Positions 1-8,791 of a DNA stretch of 64,000 nucleotides are shown piece by piece. The notes under the pieces were generated by a model. It ran no database searches and had not been told where the DNA came from. It saw only the letters and a list, made by a program, of their open reading frames with translations. Source of the DNA: Halobaculum gomorrense (GTDB taxonomy: Archaea; Halobacteriota; Halobacteria; Halobacteriales; Haloferacaceae); contig NZ_FQWV01000004.1 in NCBI RefSeq assembly GCF_900129775.1, positions 205,440-269,439 of the forward strand, read 5' to 3'. Every line of letters begins with the position of its first letter. Position 1 is the first letter of the stretch. A program made the position numbers and the translations under genes.

Positions 1-373
1 CGAGGTTCAGCCCGACGCCCACGAGCACGAACAGCGTGTACAGTCCCAGCGTCGAGAGGAACAGCACGAGCATCGCGGCGATCGCCACCCACCCTTCGAG
101 GAAGTAGAACGCGCCGAGCGTCATCACGGTGCCGTACAGCAACACGAGGTACGGCCCCCACCCCCGGGCGTGGCCGCGGCGCATCCGGCTGCGGACGTAC
201 CGCTTCAGCTCGGCCTCCAGGGCCGGCTTCCGGACGGTCCGATCGTCAATCGCGTCGAGGTCCGCGCGGAGCTCGGCGACGCGCTCGTCTAACTCCCCGA
301 TGTCCGGCGCCGGACGGCCGTCGTCCTCCTCGTCGCCGGCTTCCGTCTCGGCGTTCGCGGTCTCGCCGCTCAT
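1..373 (-). CDS. Conserved membrane protein, C-terminus beyond window
   Basis: The first 124 codons of a protein of unknown function are visible; the gene runs off the left edge. The N-terminus (about residues 1-25) is acidic and probably disordered, followed by a charged helical stretch (about 27-70, rich in E, R and K) that could be a coiled coil. At least two hydrophobic segments follow at about 72-92 and 95-120, so it is an integral membrane protein. Its ATG overlaps the TGA of the upstream YihY-family gene by 4 bases, so the two are probably translationally coupled. I do not recognise the family. Confidence 0.75.
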   Translation of the reverse strand, partial: MSGETANAETEAGDEEDDGRPAPDIGELDERVAELRADLDAIDDRTVRKPALEAELKRYVRSRMRRGHARGWGPYLVLLYGTVMTLGAFYFLEGWVAIAAMLVLFLSTLGLYTLFVLVGVGLNL

Positions 374-1263
374 TCGTCCCTTCGCACGCGTGTCCGTCCC
401 TTTATGTTGCCGGTCTCTCCCGTGGATTCGGTCGGATCGTCTCCGTCGTCGGCGGGGTCACCGCCAGGCTCGTCGGCCCCGAGGACGACGTTGACGACGG
501 CGCCGACGAGCACGAGCGTCGCGCCGAAGTAGAGGAACGTCACGAACAGCAGGATCCCCCCGAGTGTGCCGTACACCGCCGCCTGTCCGCCGTCGCCGGC
601 GGCCTGGAGGTCGACGTACGCCTGGAACCCGGCCCCGAGGAGCGTCCACCCGCCCCCCGCGAAGACGGCGCCCGGAAGCGCCTCCCGGACGGTCACATCC
701 GTGCCCGGGAACACGTAGTACATCGGCAGGAACGCCGTCGTCAGCACGACCGGGAGCGCGATCAGCCCCGCGAGTTCGGCGACGACGCCGACGTCAAGCG
801 CGGCGACGACGCCCGCGACCGCGACCACCGCGAGCAGGCCGCCGCCGACGCTGGCGACGACCAGCAGCGCGTTCCGGATCTGATCGAGCAGCCCATCCGG
901 TCCCTCGGCGCCGTAGACGGTCGAGAATGCAATGTCGAGCCCGCGGAGCACCTTCAGCGCGCCCCACAGCGTCAGCGGCAGGCTGATGAGCGTCACCGAC
1001 CCCTGCCCGGCGCCGGCGACGAGCGCGTCGATCACCACCTGCTGGCCCGTCTCGGTCAGCACGCCCGCGCTCGCCTCGAGGACCGCCGTCGCGAGCCGAT
1101 CGCCGCCGACGGCGACGGCGACGACGAGCGCCAACACCGCCGCCGGGAGCACCGACACGAACGCGTAGTACGCCACGCCGGCGGCGAGAAAGGTCACGTT
1201 CTGGTCGCTGGTCACGCGGGCGACTCGCCTCGCGGCGGCGACTGCGCGTCCGACCGCGTCCAT
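370..1263 (-). CDS. YihY/UPF0761 (BrkB-like) inner membrane protein
   Basis: A 297-residue multi-pass protein of the YihY/virulence factor BrkB family. The sequence shows the family's N-terminal signature (N-V-T-F-L-A-A-G-V-A-Y-Y-A-F) after a short basic helix, then about six hydrophobic segments and a hydrophilic acidic tail. The substrate is not known; some family members have been proposed to be transporters, and the older 'RNase BN' label is considered wrong. I start at the ATG at 1263, just before the conserved helix; an in-frame start at 1335 would add an arginine-rich stretch unlike the family. It ends in a 4-base overlap with the downstream membrane-protein gene, suggesting a two-gene unit. 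Confidence 0.85.
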   Translation of the reverse strand: MDAVGRAVAAARRVARVTSDQNVTFLAAGVAYYAFVSVLPAAVLALVVAVAVGGDRLATAVLEASAGVLTETGQQVVIDALVAGAGQGSVTLISLPLTLWGALKVLRGLDIAFSTVYGAEGPDGLLDQIRNALLVVASVGGGLLAVVAVAGVVAALDVGVVAELAGLIALPVVLTTAFLPMYYVFPGTDVTVREALPGAVFAGGGWTLLGAGFQAYVDLQAAGDGGQAAVYGTLGGILLFVTFLYFGATLVLVGAVVNVVLGADEPGGDPADDGDDPTESTGETGNIKGRTRVRRDE

Positions 1264-1393
1264 CGCGGAACGGCGTCGTGACACCACACCGCCCCGTTCG
1301 CGCGAGGGCGAGAAAAGCCCCCGGTCGGATCCCACGGGTGCGACGGCAGCGTCGCCCGGATATCGTCGGCGCTTCCCCGTGGCCGACCGTCGC

Positions 1394-2509
1394 TCACCCC
1401 AGTTCGGCAGTCGCCTCGCGCATCTCGGCGACCGTCGCGTCGCTCTTGAACGCGGTCCCGGAGTAGTGCGCGTGGGAGGCCGCGAAGCCGGCCTCGCGAA
1501 GCGCCGCGACGAACTCGTCCATGCCGACCGCGGGGCGGGTCCACTGCTTGCAGAGGCGGTGCTGGTCGTAGTGCGTCGGCGTGTCCAGCTCCGCCGCGAC
1601 CGTCTGCAACATCGACCGCGCGCGCGCCGCCTCGCCCATGTCGTCGGTCACCTCGTCGGCGACGCGCTCGGTGAAGCCGGCGTCCGCGACCGGCCCGAGC
1701 CAGATCGGCCCCGCGGTGAGGACCCGATTGGACCCGCAGTGCGGGCAGTCCTCGGGCACGTCGGGCAGCCGGCCGAACTCGTGATCGCGTTCGAGGCAGT
1801 CCTCGCAGTGGTGGACGAAGCCCAGTTCCTCCAGCGTCGCCGTCGCGTCGGTGGCGTTCGCCTCCAACTCGAGATAGGTGCGCGCGTAGTGGCGCGAGAC
1901 GTGCGAACAGATCGGGACGGCGGCCTTGTCGCGGCTGGCCGCCCGGCGCACGAGCGCGCCGATCAGCACGCGAAGCCCCATCTCGGGGTGGTACTCGGTG
2001 TTTCGAGGAACCGTGTCGTAGCGGCGGACGCCCGAGTCGAAGTGGGCGCCGCACAGCGGCGCGGTGTCGGTCGCGGTGACGCACAGGAGGTTCCGCGTGC
2101 CCGCGACGGCGGCGTCGGCGAACGGCATCGGCGAGCCGTACGGGTCCACGTCGACCACGTCGAAGAACCCCTCGTGCAGCAGCGCGTTCGCGTCGCGCTG
2201 GAGCGCCTCGCCGCCGTAGGGCGCGAGGTTGCGCCCGGCGAGCGCGACGGCGTCGTCGTCCACGTCGGCGGCGGTGGCGTCGTACCCCTCGGCGGCCGCG
2301 CGCGCGGCGCGGACGCCCGAGGCCGCCATCGCGTCGAGGTACGTCTCCGCGCGCGATTCGCGCTCGGCGTAGGCCCGCAGCACGGCGACGGTCACGTCGC
2401 GGTTCAACTCCATCTCGGGGTTGTAGAACACCTCGTCGGCGCGGCCCTCGCTCGCGCCGTCGCGCGCGCCTTCGACCTCGACGGTGACGCCGCCCTCCGT
2501 GACCTCCAT
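1394..2509 (-). CDS. trm1: tRNA (guanine(26)-N(2))-dimethyltransferase Trm1
   Basis: A 371-residue SAM-dependent enzyme that dimethylates the N2 of G26 in tRNA. The N-terminus carries the Trm1 signature [11 protein letters not shown] (about 28-38). The Rossmann fold has an acidic SAM region near 78-86 and the family's D-P-Y-G-S-P motif at about 122-127. A C-terminal zinc knuckle with Cys 235, 238, 255 and 258 is intact, and the length is normal. The ATG at 2509 is preferred over an upstream in-frame start at 2629 because homology begins there. The gene is divergent from the SWIM-protein gene and lies alone. Confidence 0.95.
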   Translation of the reverse strand: MEVTEGGVTVEVEGARDGASEGRADEVFYNPEMELNRDVTVAVLRAYAERESRAETYLDAMAASGVRAARAAAEGYDATAADVDDDAVALAGRNLAPYGGEALQRDANALLHEGFFDVVDVDPYGSPMPFADAAVAGTRNLLCVTATDTAPLCGAHFDSGVRRYDTVPRNTEYHPEMGLRVLIGALVRRAASRDKAAVPICSHVSRHYARTYLELEANATDATATLEELGFVHHCEDCLERDHEFGRLPDVPEDCPHCGSNRVLTAGPIWLGPVADAGFTERVADEVTDDMGEAARARSMLQTVAAELDTPTHYDQHRLCKQWTRPAVGMDEFVAALREAGFAASHAHYSGTAFKSDATVAEMREATAELG

Positions 2510-2644
2510 CGTTGCCGGACGTGCGCCGCCCGCGTGGTTAACTGGCGTGGAATCGGTGCGTGACCGGTCGCCGGCGGCGACTCGGACCGCTCGGGACCGC
2601 CCGGGACCGAAGCGTTTTGCCGCGGCCACGCGAACGGCCGCGAC

Positions 2645-3142
2645 GTGACCCGCGGGGACGGCGGCGGCGAGCCGGACGCGACACCGTCAGCCGCCGGTTC
2701 GGCCGACACGGACGCCACGGCGGCCGACGCCGGCACGGGACCGACGGACGACGCGACCGGGACGGGCGGCGAGTTCACCCCCGGTGAACTCGCGGACCTG
2801 GCGGCCGAGGACTGGCGGGCGGCGCTCGCGGCCGCCGGCGAACTCCGCCCGCCCGTGGTCGCCGAGATCATCACCGTCCACGGCGACCGCGGCAGTCGGG
2901 CAATCGAGGCCGTCGCCGAGGGACGGGTGAAGCGCTACCGCGATTTCACCGTCGTCGTCGGCTACCGCGACGAACACGTCGTCGAGGACGGCGGCTGCGA
3001 CTGCCGGGACGCCACCTACAACCTCGACACCTCCGACCCGAGCGAGCGCTGCTGGCACGCGCTGGCGGTCGACATCGCCGACCGCGTCAACCGCGTCGAC
3101 CACCACGACATGTGGTACTCCGAGGTCGCGGAGTTCCTCTGA
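2645..3142 (+). CDS. SWIM-type zinc finger protein
   Basis: A 165-residue protein with a low-complexity Ala/Asp/Thr-rich N-terminus (1-42) and a C-terminal domain containing a SWIM-like zinc motif, C-x-C at 118-120 and C-x-H at 136-138. SWIM domains bind DNA or protein and occur in several DNA-associated proteins, but the role here is unknown. The GTG start at 2645 lies about 30 bases after an A/T-rich GCGTTTTGC element, as expected for a leaderless haloarchaeal transcript. It is divergent from trm1 and convergent with the next membrane-protein gene. The assignment rests on the zinc motif only. Confidence 0.75.
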   Translation: MTRGDGGGEPDATPSAAGSADTDATAADAGTGPTDDATGTGGEFTPGELADLAAEDWRAALAAAGELRPPVVAEIITVHGDRGSRAIEAVAEGRVKRYRDFTVVVGYRDEHVVEDGGCDCRDATYNLDTSDPSERCWHALAVDIADRVNRVDHHDMWYSEVAEFL

Positions 3143-3196
3143 TCGCCCCGGAGGCGCCGACTGCGGCGGCCCCGGTCGATTGGGGTCGAGCGACGG

Positions 3197-3883
3197 TCAC
3201 TCGAACGACGCCGTCTCGACGGTGACCCCGTAGTACACCGCCGGCGCGAGCGCGAGCGCCACCGCCGAGAGGACGGCCGCGGACGACACCGACCCGACGA
3301 GCAGCGCGGCGAACAGGATGGCGACGCCGAGGACGACGCCGGCAGCGACGGCCCCAAGCCGCGCGTCCGCGCTCGCGGCGAACCCGGCACTGCGGGCGGC
3401 GAGCGCGCCGGCGATCCACAGCACGAGCGCGGCCGCCGCGCCGAACGGCGTCTCCAAGAACAGGCCGGCGACAAGCAGCGCCGCCCCGGCGACGACGCCG
3501 GCGAGGAGGAGCGCTCGGCCGTTCGGAAGCGATCGGCGTGGCGCGTACCCGACGGCGTACGCCCACGCCGGCGCGGCGACCAGCAGGCCGAAGAAGACCC
3601 CGCGGAGCGTCGCGACCCCGCTCCCGAGCGCCGCGGTCGCGACCGCGTCGGCGACGACGAGGCCGCCGACGAGCGTGCCGGCGGCGGCGACCGCTCGCGG
3701 CGGAAGCACCGCCGTCGGGTCGTCGTCGTGGTGGACCGCGTACACCGCGAACGGATACAGGAGGCCGACGCCGGTGAGCAGCGACCGCGACAGGTCGCTG
3801 GTCGCCCACAGGGCGAACGCGCCGACGGGCGCGGCCAAGAGGAGACCGGTGAGCAGCGCGAGTTCCGGGGTTCGGCGGTTCAC
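3197..3883 (-). CDS. Conserved polytopic membrane protein
   Basis: A 228-residue, very hydrophobic protein with about eight Ala/Val/Leu/Gly-rich transmembrane segments separated by short charged loops. No catalytic motif or transporter signature can be seen. I choose the GTG at 3883: the longer reading from 4021 adds a long Arg-rich leader that overlaps the promoter region of the divergent TRAM gene. A TTTTGCTC element about 25 bases upstream of the GTG is a plausible TATA box. Function unknown. Confidence 0.7.
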   Translation of the reverse strand: MNRRTPELALLTGLLLAAPVGAFALWATSDLSRSLLTGVGLLYPFAVYAVHHDDDPTAVLPPRAVAAAGTLVGGLVVADAVATAALGSGVATLRGVFFGLLVAAPAWAYAVGYAPRRSLPNGRALLLAGVVAGAALLVAGLFLETPFGAAAALVLWIAGALAARSAGFAASADARLGAVAAGVVLGVAILFAALLVGSVSSAAVLSAVALALAPAVYYGVTVETASFE

Positions 3884-4005
3884 GGTGTCGGTACGACGGG
3901 GTCGAGCAAAAGCCCCTCGTCGCTCCGGGAGCGACCGCATTCGCCGTGCGCGACGGTGTCTGGCCAGACGGAAGCGTTTAGACCGTGCCGAAGGTACCGC
4001 TCCGC

Positions 4006-4461
4006 ATGGCGGACTGTCCACTTGCGGATGACTGCCCCCGGTTCTCCGAGCGGATCCAGGGCATGGGCTGTCAGCACTACGGCGACCGCGGCGGCGCCGA
4101 GTGGTGCAACGAGTACAACATGCCCATCTCGGACCTGAAACAGCAGCCGGTGAAACCCGGCGAGGAGGTCGTCGTCGAGGTCGACGACATTCACGAGAGC
4201 GGCGCCGGCGTCGGCCGCACCGAGGACGGCTTCATCGTCATGGTCGACGGGCTGCTCCCGCCCGCGCGGGCGGTCGTCCGCATCGACCGCGTGAAGCAGA
4301 ACCACGCGAAAGCGAAGCGCGTCGTCGAGCGGCTCCCCGACGAACCGGAGGGCGACGACGAGGACGCAGACGGCGAGGGCGAGAACCCCGAGATCGAAGA
4401 GGAGACGGAAGCGAAGCGGGGCGAACGCCTCGGATCGCGCGACAACTTCTGGGGCTCGTAG
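4006..4461 (+). CDS. TRAM-domain protein with N-terminal cysteine cluster
   Basis: A 151-residue protein with a central TRAM domain (about 47-105), a small beta-barrel that binds RNA and is found in tRNA-modifying enzymes and in archaeal RNA-chaperone-like proteins. The N-terminus has four cysteines (4, 10, 22, 34) in a pattern that could bind zinc or an iron-sulfur cluster. The C-terminal third is acidic and probably disordered. The start ATG at 4006 follows a GCGTTTAGA TATA-like box by about 25 bases, so the mRNA is probably leaderless. An RNA-binding role is inferred from the domain. Confidence 0.85.
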   Translation: MADCPLADDCPRFSERIQGMGCQHYGDRGGAEWCNEYNMPISDLKQQPVKPGEEVVVEVDDIHESGAGVGRTEDGFIVMVDGLLPPARAVVRIDRVKQNHAKAKRVVERLPDEPEGDDEDADGEGENPEIEEETEAKRGERLGSRDNFWGS

Positions 4462-4536
4462 GACCGACCCGCCCCGGGCGTCGCGGCCGGACAGTCCGTA
4501 CTATGCTTTTTGTGCGCTCGGGTCCGAGTTCACGGT

Positions 4537-5031
4537 ATGGCTAACGAGGGGAGCGTCGACGCGGTCGATGTCGCCGAGCTGCTCGACCGCGCCGGGTTCG
4601 ATGCCGACCAGAGCGTTCTCACCCGCCGACAGGCGGAGGTGCTCGCGCTGCGCGAGCGCGACGTGCGGCAGGCGGACATCGCGGACCTGCTGGGTACGTC
4701 GCGCGCCAATGTCTCCAGCGTCGAGTCGTCCGCCCGCGACAACGTCGAGAAGGCGCGCGAGACGGTCGCGTTCGCCGAGGCGCTGTCGGCGCCAGTGCGG
4801 ATCGAGATCGCCGCCGAGACCGACCTCTACGACGTGCCAGACCGGGTGTACGACGCGTGCGACGCTGCGGACGTGAAGGTGAACCACACCGCCCCGGACC
4901 TAATGAAGCTCGTGAGCGACGACGCCGGCGACGCCGTCCAGGGCCGGAAGGTGGTCGACCCGATCCTCGTCGGAATCACCAGCACCGGTGCCGTTCGCGT
5001 CCGGCGCTCCGAGCATGCTGACATCGAGTAA
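4537..5031 (+). CDS. Tfx family DNA-binding transcriptional regulator
   Basis: A 164-residue regulator. Residues about 25-65 form a sigma-70 region 4-like helix-turn-helix containing L-T-R-R-Q-A-E-V-L and a second part with A-D-I-A-D-L-L-G-T-S-R-A-N-V-S, which is the Tfx signature. The C-terminal domain (about 80-160) is the Tfx-specific domain. Tfx of Methanothermobacter binds downstream of the fmdECB promoter; the haloarchaeal targets are not known. A GCTTTTTG TATA-like box at 4505-4512 lies about 25 bases before the ATG. It stands alone between the TRAM gene and the SDR gene. Confidence 0.9.
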   Translation: MANEGSVDAVDVAELLDRAGFDADQSVLTRRQAEVLALRERDVRQADIADLLGTSRANVSSVESSARDNVEKARETVAFAEALSAPVRIEIAAETDLYDVPDRVYDACDAADVKVNHTAPDLMKLVSDDAGDAVQGRKVVDPILVGITSTGAVRVRRSEHADIE

Positions 5032-5100
5032 GCGCGCGAATCCCGTCGCCTCCTTGCCGTCTCTCGCGGCTTTTTGTAGCTCACGCTCGCAGCGACCGAT

Positions 5101-5883
5101 ATGGACCTACGACTCGACGGCAACACCGCGCTGGTGACGGCCAGCTCGAGCGGCCTCGGCTTCGCCTCGGCGGCGTCCCTGGCCGCAGCGGGAGCGAACG
5201 TGGTGATATGCGGTCGGACGCCCGAGCGACTCGATGAGGCCGAGGCGGCACTCGGAGCGGAGCCGGGCGAGGTGCTCGCGGTCGAAGCCGACGTGACCGA
5301 TCGCGACGACGTGGCGGCGCTCGTCGAGGCGACCGTCGACGAGTTCGGAGGGCTCGACCACGTCGTCACCAGCGCGGGCGGCGTCCCGCCGGGCGCCTTC
5401 GACGACGCGACCGACGAGCAGTGGTACGGCGCCTTCGACACGCTCGTGATGAGCGCCGTCTGGACGCTTCGCGAGGCCCGTCCGCACCTGGCCGACAGCG
5501 ACGCGGGCACCGTGACGTGCATCACCTCCACGTCGGTCCGCGAGGCCATCGACGGCCTCGTGCTCTCGAACGCCGTCCGCCGGACAGTCATCGGTCTCGT
5601 GAAGACAATCTCCCGGGAGTGGGCGCCCGAGGTGCGCGCGAACGCGGTCCTTCCCGGCGCACACGAGACCGCCCGGATCGAGGAACTGGTCGAGGACGCG
5701 CTCGCCCGCGGCGAATACGACAGCTACGATGAGGGCGTCGAAGACTGGGCCAGCGACATCCCCCTGAACCGCATCGGCGACCCGACGGAACTGGGCGACG
5801 TGGTCGCGTTCCTCTCCTCTGAGCGCGCGTCGTTCGTCAACGGCGCGGCGCTGCCGGTCGACGGCGGGCGCCTGCGCTCGTAA
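5101..5883 (+). CDS. Atypical short-chain dehydrogenase/reductase-like protein
   Basis: A 260-residue Rossmann-fold protein of the SDR superfamily. The N-terminal nucleotide-binding loop reads T-A-S-S-S-G-L-G instead of the classical T-G-x-x-x-G-I-G. The catalytic Y-x-x-x-K is not present where expected: after the serine-containing strand (I-T-S-T-S) the sequence reads G-L-V-L-S-N-A-V-R. NCBI's conserved-domain set describes a 'BKR-like SDR-like' subgroup with exactly this loss. The C-terminus V-N-G-A-A-L-P-V-D-G-G is typical of FabG-like SDRs. Classical keto-reductase activity is therefore doubtful. A TTTTTGTAG TATA-like box lies about 25 bases upstream of the ATG. Confidence 0.85.
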   Translation: MDLRLDGNTALVTASSSGLGFASAASLAAAGANVVICGRTPERLDEAEAALGAEPGEVLAVEADVTDRDDVAALVEATVDEFGGLDHVVTSAGGVPPGAFDDATDEQWYGAFDTLVMSAVWTLREARPHLADSDAGTVTCITSTSVREAIDGLVLSNAVRRTVIGLVKTISREWAPEVRANAVLPGAHETARIEELVEDALARGEYDSYDEGVEDWASDIPLNRIGDPTELGDVVAFLSSERASFVNGAALPVDGGRLRS

Positions 5884-5913
5884 GCCCCGTCAGCGGCCGC
5901 GCGGTCGCAGCTC

Positions 5914-6984
5914 TCAGAACTCCCCGGCCTCCTTCAGCCGGTCGACGGCGTCGCGTACGCGCTGCGCCTCCTCCTTCGGGACGACGAGCACGCGGTCGTC
6001 GTAGGCGACGACGCACAGCCCCTCGACGCCGACCAGCGAGACGTGTTTGTCGTCGCCGGCGACGACGTTGTCCGCGGCGTCGACGGAGAGCACCTCGGCG
6101 TCGCCGGCGACGGCGTTGTCCGCGGCGTCGGTCCCGTCGCCATCGGGGTCGCCGGCGTCGAGCACGCGCTCCAGCGCGTCCCACGACCCGAGGTCGTCCC
6201 ACGCGAAGTCGGCGGGGACGACCGCCGCGCGGGCGGCCCGCTCCATCACCGCGTAGTCGACGCTGACGGGCTCGACCGCCCAGAACCCCGCCTCGGGGTC
6301 AGGATCGTCGCCATCGAGCGCATCCGCGAGCGGCCCGAGCGGCGTGCCGCGCGCCTCCCGGAACAGCGCCGCGGGCGTCCACGCGAAGATACCCGCGTTC
6401 CAATAGTGGCCTTCGTCGAGGTACTCAGCGGCGGTGTCGGCGTCGGGCTTCTCGTGGAACGCGGCGAGGTCGCGGTAGGCGGGCGCGGATCCGGTCCCGC
6501 CCCGCTCCTCGCCGGGTTCGATGTATCCGTACCCGGTGGCGGGGCGGGTCGGCTCGACGCCGAAGGCGACCAGCCGGCCGGTGTCGCCGGCGACGCGCGC
6601 CCCGCGCGCCATCGTCGCCTCGAAGGCGTCGGCGTCGGGGACGTGGTGGTCGGCGGGGAGGACGACGACGACCGGGTCGCCGTCGACCGCCTCGCGTGCG
6701 CGGTGGGTCGCGTACAGCGCCGCGGGGCCGGTGTCCCTGCCCACCGGTTCGACCACCACCTCGGCGTCGGGGGCGTGCTCGGGCACCTCGGCGGCGAACT
6801 CCGGGCGCGTGGCGACCAGCGTCGCGTCCGCGAAGCCCGTACGGGCGGCGGTTCTGGCCAGGAGGCTCCGGTCGTCGTCGCCCCCCAGCGCGAGAAACTG
6901 CTTCGGGCGGTCGCTGCGGGAAGCGGGGTAGAGACGCGAGCCGGTGCCGCCGGCGAGGATCACGGCGACGACGGGGCGGTTCAT
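5914..6984 (-). CDS. Mannose-1-phosphate guanylyltransferase
   Basis: A 356-residue nucleotidyltransferase that makes GDP-mannose from mannose-1-phosphate and GTP for glycan or glycolipid synthesis. The N-terminus has the pyrophosphorylase signature, G-G-T-G-S-R-L-Y-P at about 12-20 followed by R-P-K-Q-F, characteristic of the ManC/CpsB type. Later motifs include W-N-A-G-I-F in the sugar-binding half and the K-P-D and D-D-L-G-S-W motifs typical of this class. The C-terminal part of about 50 residues is a short beta-helix-like tail without a phosphomannose-isomerase fusion. I use the ATG at 6984; longer readings start in a proline/arginine-rich leader. Conservation supports the nucleotidyltransferase strongly; GDP-mannose as product is inferred. 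Confidence 0.88.
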   Translation of the reverse strand: MNRPVVAVILAGGTGSRLYPASRSDRPKQFLALGGDDDRSLLARTAARTGFADATLVATRPEFAAEVPEHAPDAEVVVEPVGRDTGPAALYATHRAREAVDGDPVVVVLPADHHVPDADAFEATMARGARVAGDTGRLVAFGVEPTRPATGYGYIEPGEERGGTGSAPAYRDLAAFHEKPDADTAAEYLDEGHYWNAGIFAWTPAALFREARGTPLGPLADALDGDDPDPEAGFWAVEPVSVDYAVMERAARAAVVPADFAWDDLGSWDALERVLDAGDPDGDGTDAADNAVAGDAEVLSVDAADNVVAGDDKHVSLVGVEGLCVVAYDDRVLVVPKEEAQRVRDAVDRLKEAGEF

Positions 6985-7295
6985 ACCGGCGAGACGAGGC
7001 CGACGGTGAAAAGCGATCGCCGCCGGCGGTCCGTCCGGTCGTCTGCCTGTCCGTCCACCCAACCGCTCGGACCGTTCGCTCGGTGTGGGCCTGGTTTGGG
7101 CGGCTCGGCACGCAGACCTCGCCGCCGCGGGGCCGAGGCCTCCCTGCGGTCGCGTCCCGCCTTGCTCACGGGTCGCGTCGCCGTCTCGCGGGTCGCTTCG
7201 CTCCTCGCTCGACTGCTCGGGGCGCTCGTTTCGCTCGCGCCCCGCACTCCCCGTTCGCTTTTGCGGTCTCGTTCGCTCCGCTCATCCGACCGCGC
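6985..7295. other. Gene-free 311-base stretch with a GC hairpin
   Basis: Between the guanylyltransferase start and the end of the small zinc protein lies a pyrimidine-biased stretch with no credible gene. It contains many short TCGCTC/CTCGCT words of the kind common in haloarchaeal spacers. One 7-base inverted repeat, GGGGCGC at 7219-7225 pairing with GCGCCCC at 7237-7243 across an 11-base loop, could act as a transcript-end hairpin for the minus-strand gene that stops at 7296 only if read from the other side, so I do not call it a terminator. Confidence 0.5.
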
Positions 7296-7595
7296 TCACC
7301 ACGTCTGGACCCGCCCATCCCCCACGTCCTCGGCACAGCCCTCGCAGTCGGGATGACCGGCCTCGAAGCACGCCGGCTCCCCATCGGCGTTCACGGCCGC
7401 CCGGCGCTTCTCGGCGTGGCGGCGACAGACGATCCGCGCGCGGTCCTCCTCGTCGGTCGGGAGGTCGAACTCGTCGGCGTGGTTCTCGCCCCACTCGCGG
7501 CCCTCGCGGTAGGCGCGCTTGCCGCGGGCGTACTCGCGGCCGGCCTTGCGCGCCTGCTGGCGGACCACTCGCCGGAGCCTGTCGCCCAGTCCCAT
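7296..7595 (-). CDS. Small conserved haloarchaeal zinc-ribbon-like protein
   Basis: A 99-residue protein with a strongly basic, amphipathic N-terminus (about 1-40, rich in R and K with regular A/G) and a C-terminal part containing Cys and His residues: a C-R-R-H near residue 57 and a C-F-x-x-G-H-x-D-C-x-x-C near 76-87. The pattern could bind one zinc ion. This protein type is familiar from other haloarchaea but has no known function. The basic head could bind nucleic acid or membrane; that is inference. No operon partner is apparent. Confidence 0.65.
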   Translation of the reverse strand: MGLGDRLRRVVRQQARKAGREYARGKRAYREGREWGENHADEFDLPTDEEDRARIVCRRHAEKRRAAVNADGEPACFEAGHPDCEGCAEDVGDGRVQTW

Positions 7596-7783
7596 GCCCT
7601 CACCTCCGGCGCCCCCGACTATCAGTCCGTTGCCGGCGCGTGCGATCCCCGGCGTGCGATCTCAGTCGCCGTCGCCCGCACGGGCGACGCCCGCCGCGAC
7701 GCTCGTCGCGGATCCGCCGCGTCGGCCGCTCGGCTGACGACCCCGAGCCGTCTCGCGGCTCCACTTCCACCGCGGTGACGGAA

Positions 7784-7842
7784 TACTAAATACGATCCCG
7801 AACCAATCATCGTACGCCTCCCACTGAACACATACCCGGAGG
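7784..7842 (+). promoter_or_regulatory. Promoter and Shine-Dalgarno leader of rpa3
   Basis: A TATA-like TACTAAATAC at 7784-7793 is followed by a leader of about 35 bases and a clear GGAGG at 7838-7842, about ten bases before the ATG at 7853. Most starts in this window look leaderless, so a leadered transcript with a strong ribosome-binding site is unusual here. Confidence 0.6.
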
Positions 7843-7852
7843 CAGGAGAACC

Positions 7853-8791
7853 ATGGCAGACCTGCAAACCCACGCGGAAGAGATACACGAGCAGTTTTCA
7901 GACCATCTGGACCTCACCGTCGAGGACGTCGAGGAGCGCCTCGCGTCCCTGGTGAACGAATACAGCGTCCCCGTCGACGAGGCGCGCCGGAGCGTCGTCA
8001 ACTCCTACCTCGACGAGGCGGGGCTGGAGCGCGACGAGATCGGCTCCGGCGGCGCCGAGCAGGCGCTCGTCGGCGACATCGATGAGGACGAGCAGTGGGT
8101 CGACCTTCGCGTGAAGGTGGCCGACCTGTGGGACCCCAACCACGACTCCATCGCACAGGTGGGCCTGCTCGGCGACGAATCGGGAACGATCAAGTTCGTC
8201 TCCTTTTCGACGAGCGAACTCGAAGAACTGGAGGAGGGCACGAGCTACGCGCTCTCGAACGTCGTCACCGACGAGTACCAGGGCAACTACTCGGTGAAGC
8301 TCAACCGGACGACCACGATCACCGAACTCGACGAGGAGATCGAGGTCGGCGACGACAGCGACGAGGTCGAAGGCGCCCTCGTCGACATCCAGTCGGGCTC
8401 GGGCCTCATCAAACGCTGTCCCGAGGACGACTGCACGCGCGTCCTGCAGAACGGCCGCTGCAGCGAGCACGGCCAGGTCGACGGCGAGTTCGACCTCCGA
8501 ATCAAGGCGGTGCTTGACGACGGCGACGCCGTCCAGGAGGTCATCTTCAACGAGGAGGCGACCGCCGAGCTGACCGGCATCGGTCTCGACGAGGCCAAGG
8601 AGATGGCACAGGATGCCCTCGACACGACCGTCGTGGGCGAGGAGATGGCCGACCGGATTGTCGGGCGCTACTACCGCGTGCGCGGCCCGACGCTGGGCCG
8701 GTACGTGCTGGCCGACGAGTTCGAGGAACTGTCCGGCACCGACGACACGGTCGATGCTGAATCGCTGCTGATCCGCGCGAGGTCCCTGTAA
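7853..8791 (+). CDS. rpa3: Replication protein A, Rpa3 type
   Basis: A 312-residue single-stranded-DNA binding protein. It has a helical N-terminus (1-65), one OB fold (about 70-160) and a zinc finger with Cys 189, Cys 194, Cys 203 and His 206, followed by a C-terminal domain. One OB fold plus zinc finger at about 311 residues matches Haloferax volcanii Rpa3, as opposed to the longer Rpa1 and Rpa2. Its stop overlaps the start of the next gene by one base (TAATG), as in the rpa3-rpap3 operon of Haloferax, where the two proteins act together. It protects ssDNA in replication and repair. Confidence 0.93.
   Translation: MADLQTHAEEIHEQFSDHLDLTVEDVEERLASLVNEYSVPVDEARRSVVNSYLDEAGLERDEIGSGGAEQALVGDIDEDEQWVDLRVKVADLWDPNHDSIAQVGLLGDESGTIKFVSFSTSELEELEEGTSYALSNVVTDEYQGNYSVKLNRTTTITELDEEIEVGDDSDEVEGALVDIQSGSGLIKRCPEDDCTRVLQNGRCSEHGQVDGEFDLRIKAVLDDGDAVQEVIFNEEATAELTGIGLDEAKEMAQDALDTTVVGEEMADRIVGRYYRVRGPTLGRYVLADEFEELSGTDDTVDAESLLIRARSL

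Noticed and set aside
7219..7243. GC hairpin as a terminator
   Set aside because: No T-run follows on either strand, and neither neighbouring gene ends there, so it is reported only as part of the spacer.
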